Below are positions 58,425 to 64,000 of a stretch of DNA of 64,000 nucleotides, piece after piece. Positions within the stretch are counted from its first letter, which is position 1. Every line of letters starts with the position of its first letter. Under the pieces are notes generated by a model. That model made no database searches. It saw only the letters and a list, made by a program, of their open reading frames with translations, and was not told where the DNA came from. Both the position numbers and the translations under genes were made by a program. Source of the stretch: Actinospineispora acaciae DSM 45401 (GTDB lineage Bacteria; Actinomycetota; Actinomycetes; Mycobacteriales; Pseudonocardiaceae); assembly GCF_000620785.1 (NCBI RefSeq), contig NZ_JIAI01000005.1, forward strand, positions 1-64,000. Direction: 5' to 3'.

Positions 58425-59845
58425 CGGACCACCTCCGTCCGGAACGCGGGCGGCAGATCTCGGTGCCACCCGGTGCGCAGTTGGTACGCCTCGCCGGCGC
58501 GCAGGATCGTGGCGTCACCGAACGCCGGCCCGGCCAGCTGCATGGACAGCGGCAGCCCGGCCGCGCCGGGCCCGATCGGCACCGCCAGCACCGGGTTGCC
58601 CAGCGCGTTCCAGTACGGGGTGCGGATCATGCCGAACGACCCCTCGTCGTCCTGGTGACCCGCCTCGTTGGCCAGCTGGTCGAGCGCGGGCGCGCCGATC
58701 GCCGCCGTCGGGCAGGCCACCACGTCCACCCGCTCGAACAGCCGGGCGATCGCGACCTGCGCCACCTTGCGCACCCGCTGGGCCTGGACGTAGTCCGCGC
58801 CGGAGATCAACGCGCCCCTGGCCAGCAGCCCGCGCGAGGCCGCGAAGTAGTCGTCCCACCGCTCGGACAGGTCGCCACGGTGGTAGGCCAGCCCCTCGCA
58901 GTAGGCGCTGACCATGGTGACCGTGATCGCCTCCCGCCAGTACGGCAGGGTGACCTCCTCGACGCTCGCGCCCGCCGCCGCCAGCACCCCGACGGCCTGG
59001 TCGAACGCCCCGGCCAGGCCGGGATCGGAGCCCGCCGGGAAATGCTCCGCCCGCACCACACCCACCCGCAGCCCGGTCAGGTCGTCCGTCGCGGGCGGTA
59101 CCGGGTGGAAGCGCGTCCCGGCGCTGTCCGGGTCGGCGGGGTGCTCGCCCGCGATCACCGCCAGCAGGGCCGCGCAGTCACGGGCGGTGCGGGCCATCGG
59201 GCCGACCCGGCCCACGGTGTAGCCCAACGGCACGCACCCGGACCTGGGCACCAGGCCGAACGTCGGCATCAGGCCGGTGATCCCGCAGAACGCGGCGGGC
59301 ATCCGGATGCTGCCGGCAGCGTCCGACCCAAGGCCGGCGGGGAACAGCCCGGCCGCGACCCCGTTCGCGGTCCCGGAGCTGGAGCCGCCCGCCCAGCGGT
59401 TCGGGTCCCACGGGTTGCGCGGCACCGGGAACGGCTTCGCCGCGTCCGGGATGCCGCAGCCGAACTCCATGGTCGTGGTCTTGCCGGTGATCACCGCGCC
59501 GGCGCGCCTGAGCCGGGCCACCACCGGCGCGTCGCGGCCGGCGCCCCAGTCCGGGTCGTGCACCAGGCTCTGCGCGGTGGTCGGGCCGTCGGCGACGGCG
59601 ATGACGTCCTTCACCGCGATCGGGATGCCGTGCAACGGCCCCTTGTCCAGCCCGCGCGCCAGCTCGTCGTCCGCCCGCCGCGCCCACCGGCGGGCCTGGT
59701 CGTCGAACCTGGTCAGGTAGACGCCGAGCGCGGCGTCGTGGCGGTCGGCCATGCTGATCGCGGACTCGACCAGCTCGGCGCTGGTCGTCTCGCCGGCGCG
59801 CAGGGCGCGGGCGGCGTCGGTCACCGAGTACGGCTCGGGATGCAC
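58421..59845 (-). CDS. Amidase signature family enzyme (AtzE/GatA-like)
   Basis: 474 residues. The Ser-cisSer-Lys triad is visible: Lys in IAVKDVIAV (near residue 80), the Ser in GGSSSGTANGVAAG, and the nucleophile Ser in GSDAAGSIRMPAAFCG. It cuts an amide bond in the cytoplasm. With the AtzG-like small gene behind it, a 1-carboxybiuret hydrolase-like or related urea-derivative role is possible, though many amidases are alike. The promoter faces a MerR gene and has the 19-base spacing that MerR regulators act on. Confidence 0.88.
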   Translation of the reverse strand: MHPEPYSVTDAARALRAGETTSAELVESAISMADRHDAALGVYLTRFDDQARRWARRADDELARGLDKGPLHGIPIAVKDVIAVADGPTTAQSLVHDPDWGAGRDAPVVARLRRAGAVITGKTTTMEFGCGIPDAAKPFPVPRNPWDPNRWAGGSSSGTANGVAAGLFPAGLGSDAAGSIRMPAAFCGITGLMPTFGLVPRSGCVPLGYTVGRVGPMARTARDCAALLAVIAGEHPADPDSAGTRFHPVPPATDDLTGLRVGVVRAEHFPAGSDPGLAGAFDQAVGVLAAAGASVEEVTLPYWREAITVTMVSAYCEGLAYHRGDLSERWDDYFAASRGLLARGALISGADYVQAQRVRKVAQVAIARLFERVDVVACPTAAIGAPALDQLANEAGHQDDEGSFGMIRTPYWNALGNPVLAVPIGPGAAGLPLSMQLAGPAFGDATILRAGEAYQLRTGWHRDLPPAFRTEVVR

Positions 59846-59889
59846 TGTAGTTGTCCTCCGGAACGGGTCGAGGTGGTGAACTTAGGGTC

Positions 59890-59920
59890 ACCTTGCCTGT
59901 TCAACCCGAGTTGAGGTCAA
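59890..59920 (-). promoter_or_regulatory. MerR-type promoter of the amidase operon
   Basis: On the minus strand TTGACC (59920-59915) and CAAGGT (59895-59890) are separated by 19 bases, longer than a normal promoter, and the dyad TCAAC-N4-GTTGA (59901-59914) lies in the spacer. This is the layout that MerR proteins untwist to switch on transcription. Confidence 0.6.
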
Positions 59921-59928
59921 CTGGAGAA

Positions 59929-60342
59929 ATGACACCCATCGGCGTCGTCGTCGACCACTTCGGCATCCCGCTGTCCACGCTGCACTACTGGGAACGCCGG
60001 GGCCTGCTCACCGCGCACCGCCGCGCCGGCCGCCGCTGCTACGACCGCGACCAGCTCTACCGGATCTCCCTGATCCAGCACTGGCAGGCGACCGGGCTGA
60101 TGAACCTGGACGAGATCGCCGAGCTGCTCACCGCCCGCGCCGGCGACCCCGAGCCCCAGCCCTGGCACGCCACGGTGACCGCCCGCATCACCGCCATCGA
60201 CGACCGCATCGCCGAGCTCACCACCGCCCGCGGCTACCTGACCCAGCTGATGGGCTGCCGCTGCGGCCACGAGCTGGAGCGCTGCTCCGACTACCGCGCC
60301 GCCGTGACGCTCCCGGCCCCGGACATGGCAGTGCCCCGGTGA
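59929..60342 (+). CDS. MerR family regulator with C-terminal cysteines
   Basis: 137 residues from the ATG at 59929. The DNA-binding part is VVVDHFGIPLSTLHYWERRGLL. The end carries four cysteine or near-cysteine positions in LMGCRCGHELERCSDY, a cluster that could bind a metal or respond to oxidation. The gene is divergent from the amidase operon, whose promoter has MerR spacing. A perfect hairpin overlaps the last codons and the stop. Confidence 0.85.
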   Translation: MTPIGVVVDHFGIPLSTLHYWERRGLLTAHRRAGRRCYDRDQLYRISLIQHWQATGLMNLDEIAELLTARAGDPEPQPWHATVTARITAIDDRIAELTTARGYLTQLMGCRCGHELERCSDYRAAVTLPAPDMAVPR

Positions 60343-60367
60343 TCGCTCCCCCTGATCACCGGGGCAC
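60331..60367. terminator. Perfect 14 bp hairpin at the MerR stop
   Basis: GTGCCCCGGTGATC (60331-60344) pairs exactly with GATCACCGGGGCAC (60354-60367) around nine bases. The left arm includes the last codons and stop of the MerR gene; the right arm ends nineteen bases before the stop of the opposing small gene, so it can serve both. Confidence 0.8.
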
Positions 60368-60386
60368 AAGCATGTGACGGACCGGG

Positions 60387-60635
60387 CTACCCGATCCTGT
60401 TGTCGTTCCCGATGCTCGGGCACAGGCCGGGCTTCTCGATCGAACCGGCGATGCCACCGTTGATGTGCTTCACCACGGTGTTGCCGATGACCTGAGTGCC
60501 CTTGTTGACCTGCTTGGTCTTCTCGTGGCTGGAGCAGTCCGGACTGTTCTCCGCGCCCGTCGCGTGAGCCACACCCACAGCGCCAAGCGTTGCCACGACC
60601 GCTGCCGCGCTCGCAATGACAACCTTCATCAACAT
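60387..60635 (-). CDS. Small exported protein with two cysteines
   Basis: 82 residues; GGGGGA lies nine bases before the ATG at 60635. A signal peptide (MKVVIASAAAVVATLGAVGVAHA) leaves a mature part of about 57 residues with Cys in SPDCSSHEK and KPGLCPSIGND, probably joined in a disulfide. NTVVKHINGGIAGS and the end IGNDNRIG remind me of rodlin or other surface proteins of spore-forming actinobacteria, but the similarity is weak. It is monocistronic, and the 170 bases upstream hold its promoter and nothing else visible. Confidence 0.7.
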   Translation of the reverse strand: MLMKVVIASAAAVVATLGAVGVAHATGAENSPDCSSHEKTKQVNKGTQVIGNTVVKHINGGIAGSIEKPGLCPSIGNDNRIG

Positions 60636-60808
60636 GTGGACGTTCCCCCTTGGATCGACACACTCCACGGGCCGTGGCCCGCTTACGGAGTCCTTCCACC
60701 CACACCAACGGCATCAGTTATATCGGGTCACGACCTCACCCGCCGATTACTCCACACGAGTGACAACAGCCCCATACGCCACGCATTAAGTACGCCGAAC
60801 CCGCGCGC

Positions 60809-61438
60809 TCAGCCAGCGCGGCCCCGCCGGGCAAGTACCCAGGTGAACGGCTGAACCGTGCCAGAAGGCGTGCGGTGCTCCTCCCGGTCGGCCGCGATGA
60901 CGGTGATCCCGGGGCCGAGCCGTTCGCCCAGTCCCTCCGGTCCGTACCGAGCGACCGCGAGCCCCGAGCAGCGCGTCGGCCCGTCGGCGGCGAACGTCCC
61001 GATGACCAGGTGCCCGCCCGGGGCAACCGCCGCGCGGAGGGTGTCCACGTACCGCCGCTGGTCATCGGCGTCGGTGAGGAAGTGAAACACCGCCCGGTCG
61101 TGCCAGAGGTCGTATCGCCGCGGCGGGCGCCAGGTCAGCACGTCGGCGACGACCCACGTGACCCGTCGAGCGGTGTCCCCAAGCCGCCGTTGGGCGTAGC
61201 TCATGCCGACCCGGGAGACGTCCAGGACCGTCAGGTCGGTGAACCCCTGCCCGAGCAGCTCATCGACCAGCGGCGCGGCCCCTCCACCGACGTCGATCAC
61301 GCCGTCACCGGTCCGCACGCCCGCCGACCGCATCATCCGCAGCGACACGGGCGCCCGGTCCTGATGCCAGCTCCGAGTGGTAGCGCCCTGGTCGTAAACC
61401 CGATCCCAGTGCGCCGCGTCAGCCCGCCCGGCCGCCAT
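60809..61438 (-). CDS. Class I SAM-dependent methyltransferase
   Basis: 209 residues from the ATG at 61438; 61453 is an alternative. DGVIDVGGGAAPLVDELLGQG is the SAM-binding motif, followed by LTVLDVSRVGM and WVVADVLTW. WHDRAVFHFLTDADDQRRY fits the thiopurine methyltransferase-like or tellurite-resistance-like branch. The substrate is unknown. It is divergent from a P450 gene, 133 bases apart. Confidence 0.82.
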   Translation of the reverse strand: MAAGRADAAHWDRVYDQGATTRSWHQDRAPVSLRMMRSAGVRTGDGVIDVGGGAAPLVDELLGQGFTDLTVLDVSRVGMSYAQRRLGDTARRVTWVVADVLTWRPPRRYDLWHDRAVFHFLTDADDQRRYVDTLRAAVAPGGHLVIGTFAADGPTRCSGLAVARYGPEGLGERLGPGITVIAADREEHRTPSGTVQPFTWVLARRGRAG

Positions 61439-61509
61439 GAGCCCATCATGCACCCGCGAGGTGACACCACCAAGACGCCAAAAGTGGCCACCATGATGCC
61501 GTATACCTT

Positions 61510-61538
61510 TTGACTTGGCACCACTTTGATGTCAATTT
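61510..61538 (+). promoter_or_regulatory. Probable promoter of the P450 gene
   Basis: TTGACT (61510-61515) and CAATTT (61533-61538) are spaced by 17 bases, in an AT-rich stretch 34 bases before the ATG. An AAAGTGG/CCACTTT inverted pair (61481 and 61521 regions) surrounds the -35 element and may be an operator. Confidence 0.5.
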
Positions 61539-61571
61539 GGCTCACATCGGCCTCGAGACAAAGGAACCGCC

Positions 61572-62780
61572 ATGGGTGAGCCGCTCAACACCGTCACGAC
61601 CTTGCCGACCGCGCGCCAGCCCGGCTGTCCCTTCGACCCGCCGGCCGGGCTGATCGACGCCCACCGACACGGCCCCATCAGCCGCTACCGCTTCCCCGAC
61701 GGCCACCAGGGCTGGCTGGTCACCGGCTACGACCTGGTCAGGTCGGTCCTCACCGACTCGCGCTTCAGCTCGCGCAGGGAGCTCATGCTCCACCACCCGT
61801 TGATCGACTACTCCGGCGTGGAGGTCACCGAGGCGCCGCCCGGCGAGTTCCTGCTCATGGACGAGCCCCGCCACGGCCGCTACCGCAAACCGCTGGTGGG
61901 CAAGTTCACCGCGCGCCGGATGCGCCTGCTCACCGAGCGCGTCGAGCAGGTCACCGCCGACCACCTGGACGCCATGGAGAAGTCAGGCCCGCCCTCGGAC
62001 CTGGTGCCCGCGTTCGCCAGGCCCATCCCCGCCATCATGATCTGCGAGCTGCTGGGCGTGCCCTACCAGGACCGGGGCTCCTTCCAGGAGCAGGTCGAGT
62101 CGTTCATGAGCGGCGAGACCAGCGACGAGGACCTCATGGCCGCCTACACCGCGACCCAGCACTACCTCGCCGACCTGGTGGCCGCCAAACGCGCGAACCC
62201 CACCGACGACGTCCTCAGCGACCTCACCGACACCGACCTGACCGACGAGGAGCTCAAAGGCATCGCCCTGCTCCTGCTGGCCGCCGGCTTCGACACCACC
62301 GCGAACATGCTCGCGCTCGGCACCTTCGCCCTACTGCGCAACCCGACCCAACTGGCCGCCCTGCGCGCCAACCCCGACCTCACGGACGGCGCCGTGGAAG
62401 AACTACTGCGCTACCTGACCGTCGCCAAGACCTTCATGAGAACGGCCCTGGAGGACGTCGAGCTGGCCGGCCAGACCATCAAGGCCGGCACCGCGATCAT
62501 CCTGTCCTACAACACCGCCAATCGAGACCCCGACCGCTTCCCCAACCCCCACGCACTCGACATCCGCAGGCAGGACGGCAGGCACCTGGCCTTCGGCCAC
62601 GGCATCCACCAGTGCCTGGGCCAACAACTGGCCCGCGTGGAGATGCGCGTAGCCTTCCCGGCCCTGCTCACCCGCTTCCCCACCCTCCGCCTGGCCGTAC
62701 CAGCCGACGAAGTAGCCCTACGCCCTGAAACCGCGGACGTCTACGGCGTAAAGAACCTGCCCGTCACCTGGGACAGATGA
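61572..62780 (+). CDS. Cytochrome P450
   Basis: 402 residues with AAAGGA before the ATG. The haem motif FGHGIHQCLGQQLAR has the iron-binding Cys348. The oxygen-activation helix is LLAAGFDTTANM, and the ExxR pair is in VEELLRYL. Size and motifs are those of soluble class I bacterial P450s that need ferredoxin and reductase from elsewhere; none is encoded nearby. The substrate cannot be inferred, and the neighbours do not form a biosynthetic cluster. Confidence 0.92.
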   Translation: MGEPLNTVTTLPTARQPGCPFDPPAGLIDAHRHGPISRYRFPDGHQGWLVTGYDLVRSVLTDSRFSSRRELMLHHPLIDYSGVEVTEAPPGEFLLMDEPRHGRYRKPLVGKFTARRMRLLTERVEQVTADHLDAMEKSGPPSDLVPAFARPIPAIMICELLGVPYQDRGSFQEQVESFMSGETSDEDLMAAYTATQHYLADLVAAKRANPTDDVLSDLTDTDLTDEELKGIALLLLAAGFDTTANMLALGTFALLRNPTQLAALRANPDLTDGAVEELLRYLTVAKTFMRTALEDVELAGQTIKAGTAIILSYNTANRDPDRFPNPHALDIRRQDGRHLAFGHGIHQCLGQQLARVEMRVAFPALLTRFPTLRLAVPADEVALRPETADVYGVKNLPVTWDR

Positions 62781-62849
62781 CAGACCAGGCGCTGGTCAAG
62801 CCCAGACCCAACCACGCTGGGTCGAGAGGAGCTCGCACCGTGGGGGGTC

Positions 62850-62868
62850 TGGGGGGCTCGGCCCCCCA
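62850..62868. terminator. G/C hairpin between the P450 and tRNA-Ala
   Basis: TGGGGGGC (62850-62857) pairs with GCCCCCCA (62861-62868) around TCG. A smaller perfect stem GACCAG-GCG-CTGGTC lies at 62783-62797, just after the P450 stop. Both can end transcription from the left. Confidence 0.6.
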
Positions 62869-62890
62869 ACATAATGACCACACGACAAAG

Positions 62891-62909
62891 GCTCGCGCTC
62901 TCCGCGAGC
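62891..62909 (-). terminator. Terminator of the tRNA transcript
   Basis: On the minus strand GCTCGCG (62909-62903) pairs with CGCGAGC (62897-62891) around five bases, and is followed by CTTTG. It lies 19 bases after the 3' end of tRNA-Ala. Confidence 0.65.
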
Positions 62910-62927
62910 ACGAGCCTCCCAGTCGGG

Positions 62928-63000
62928 TGGAGACGAGGGGAATCGAACCCCTAACCCCTGCCTTGCAAAGGCAGTGCTCTGCCAATTGAGCTACGTCCCC
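62928..63000 (-). tRNA. tRNA-Ala (anticodon UGC)
   Basis: 73 bases fold as a complete cloverleaf. The anticodon loop TTTGCAA gives TGC, and the acceptor stem GGGGACG/CGTCTCC shows the G3-U70 pair that marks alanine tRNAs. The discriminator is A; a full CCA is not encoded. Confidence 0.97.
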
Positions 63001-63049
63001 GGTTTGCGGACGGGTCAGCTGGCCCGTCCGCCGCACGGGTTGTCGCGCG

Positions 63050-63163
63050 TCAGTTGTTCGTGGTCGCGTGCTGCCAGGGGTCCTCGTCGGAGCGCGACCG
63101 GACCTTGCTGAACACGAACGCCGCGACACCGAGAATCGCGGCGAAGACCAGAAACTTCTTCAT
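63050..63163 (-). CDS. DLW-39 family small membrane protein
   Basis: 37 residues. A single membrane segment (KKFLVFAAILGVAAFVFSKV) is followed by the family hallmark DEDPWQHATTNN. Such peptides are found between the tRNA-Ile and tRNA-Ala genes near gyrA in many actinobacteria. AGAGGA lies upstream of the ATG. The function is unknown. The gene is short enough to be missed by usual gene finders. Confidence 0.85.
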   Translation of the reverse strand: MKKFLVFAAILGVAAFVFSKVRSRSDEDPWQHATTNN

Positions 63164-63196
63164 GTGATCACTGTTCCTCTGCGAGTTGCGCGGGAG

Positions 63197-63270
63197 TGGG
63201 CCCAGGTGGACTTGAACCACCGACCTCGTCGTTATCAGCGACGCGCTCTAACCGACTGAGCTATGGGCCC
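63197..63270 (-). tRNA. tRNA-Ile (anticodon GAU)
   Basis: 74 bases form a complete cloverleaf with acceptor stem GGGCCCA/TGGGCCC, anticodon GAT in the loop CTGATAA and T-loop TTCAAGT; the discriminator is A. The next gene upstream on this strand is the DUF3566 protein. Confidence 0.97.
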
Positions 63271-63337
63271 TCGAACCGAGGCACTGACAAGCCTAGCCCA
63301 GGCGCCCGAGGGCGCCCGAACCGGCCACCTCTACGGG

Positions 63338-64000
63338 CTAGTCCCGCTCGGACAGCGTCAGTTCGATACCTCCGACCAGGTCGGCGGACACGTTGTAGAT
63401 GAACGCCCCGACGGACAGCCCGACCGCGACGAGCAGGCTGTTCACCGCCCCGATCAGCGCCGCGACCACGAACACCCGGCCGGCGCTGATCAGGCGGTCA
63501 CCGCCCTGCTCGGCCACCAGGTCGGCGTACTGGCCGTTGAGCCGGTCCCAGACGCCGACGCCGTTCAGGACGCCGTAGAGCAGGCCGACCGCGACCATCC
63601 AGACCAGGTAGAGCACCGCCGCGAGCACCAGTGCGATCTTCAACACAGACCACGGGTCGAGCCGCTTGAGCTGAAGGTTGGCCTGGCGGGGCCGGCGGCT
63701 GCGCGGCCAGCTCATCGGGAACCCGCCGGGCGGCGAGGTCTGCTCGACCCTGCTCTCCGGGGGAGCGGCCTGGCCGGGTGGGCGGCGGAACCCCCGGGTC
63801 GGCGTGTCGAGCTGCGTATGGCCGGGCTCCCCGGCGGACTCGGCGTCCGCGCCTTCGGTGGCGGCGGCGCCCCGGTCGTTGATCCTGAAGCGACCGGTCG
63901 ACGGCGCCGGGATGCGGCTCGCGCTCGGGAGCTTGCTGGAGCGCCGGGGGCCACCCGGGGGCGGCAGGGATCCCCCCGGGCGAGCGCCGGGCGGCCCGGG
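63338..64000 (-). CDS. DUF3566 membrane protein, 5' end outside the window
   Basis: The frame is open from the window edge, 220 residues visible; the internal ATG at 63715 is not the true start. The first 100 visible residues are Pro/Arg/Gly-rich and disordered. The DUF3566 domain follows, with ARQANLQ-type basic entry, KRLDPWSVLKIALVLAAVLYLVW and a second helix LIGAVNSLLVAVGLSVGAFIYN. In mycobacteria and relatives the gene lies directly after gyrA and before tRNA-Ile, so gyrA should lie just beyond base 64000 on this strand. Its function is unknown; a link to cell division or envelope has been suggested by position only. Confidence 0.88.
   Translation of the reverse strand, partial: PGPPGARPGGSLPPPGGPRRSSKLPSASRIPAPSTGRFRINDRGAAATEGADAESAGEPGHTQLDTPTRGFRRPPGQAAPPESRVEQTSPPGGFPMSWPRSRRPRQANLQLKRLDPWSVLKIALVLAAVLYLVWMVAVGLLYGVLNGVGVWDRLNGQYADLVAEQGGDRLISAGRVFVVAALIGAVNSLLVAVGLSVGAFIYNVSADLVGGIELTLSERD

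Noticed and set aside
60387-62780. Small biosynthetic gene cluster (exported peptide, methyltransferase, P450)
   Set aside because: The peptide has its own terminators and a normal Sec signal, there is no maturation or transport gene, and the methyltransferase and P450 are divergent. The grouping looks accidental.
1-64000. CRISPR arrays, IS elements or prophage genes
   Set aside because: No regularly spaced repeats, transposase, integrase or phage structural motifs were seen on either strand.

Overview
The window is very GC-rich, densely packed actinobacterial chromosome, most likely from the Pseudonocardiales. The lineage is an inference from overall gene content and family resemblance; no rRNA or marker gene is present to fix it. 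The right edge gives the position. It holds tRNA-Ala(UGC), a 37-residue DLW-39 family ORF, tRNA-Ile(GAU) and a DUF3566 membrane protein whose reading frame runs off the end. In actinobacteria that block sits directly downstream of gyrB-gyrA, so the window should run leftwards away from the replication origin. Apart from one lower-GC islet around 4.3-5.8 kb there is no sign of a prophage, IS element, CRISPR array or large biosynthetic cluster. No stretch longer than 300 bases lacks a gene.

Region by region. 0-4.3 kb: the end of a glycine-betaine-type binding protein, betaine-homocysteine methyltransferase, a RecB-like Fe-S nuclease and MsrA. 4.3-6.2 kb: an islet with a twice-frameshifted gene, an intact gene of unknown function and the frameshifted tail of an Orn/Lys/Arg decarboxylase. 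6.2-17 kb: small secreted and membrane proteins, Ogt, an acyl-CoA desaturase, an orphan response regulator with a non-phosphorylatable receiver, secreted DUF4142 and DUF1996 proteins, and a secreted metzincin protease. 17-27 kb: a Fpg/Nei glycosylase, then a LytS-type kinase, an S49 peptidase, a LytTR regulator, a two-TM protein, two SSS-family symporters and DUF485. This looks like a monocarboxylate sensing and uptake locus. 27-36.5 kb: rhodanese, zinc-ribbon DUF4328 and SEC-C proteins, arginine deiminase behind a heterodimeric ABC exporter, a second PRPP synthetase, and a GntR regulator with repeated operators.

36.5-46.8 kb is made of small regulator-target units: Lrp with leucine/valine dehydrogenase; a Panacea (SocA-like) protein with a LexA-type SOS box on its promoter; MarR with an amidohydrolase; MarR with an MFS pump; Lrp with LysE. 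46.8-52.8 kb is a GH38 alpha-mannosidase with its own sugar ABC importer, preceded by a LacI-type palindrome although no LacI gene is present. 52.8-60.4 kb holds TetR with a flavin monooxygenase-like protein, MerR with two membrane proteins, and MerR with an amidase/AtzG-like/MFS operon. 60.4-62.8 kb ends with a small exported protein, a methyltransferase and a P450.

The recurring architecture is a regulator transcribed divergently from a short overlapping operon, with a visible dyad in the shared promoter. Several genes look leaderless (a -10-like hexamer about 7 bases before the start codon). The best candidates for new biology are the ABC exporter with complementary broken ATP sites, the SOS-box-controlled Panacea protein, the LytS/S49/LytTR/symporter locus and the phospho-dead response regulator. 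All function calls come from reading motifs and family resemblance; no search was run.
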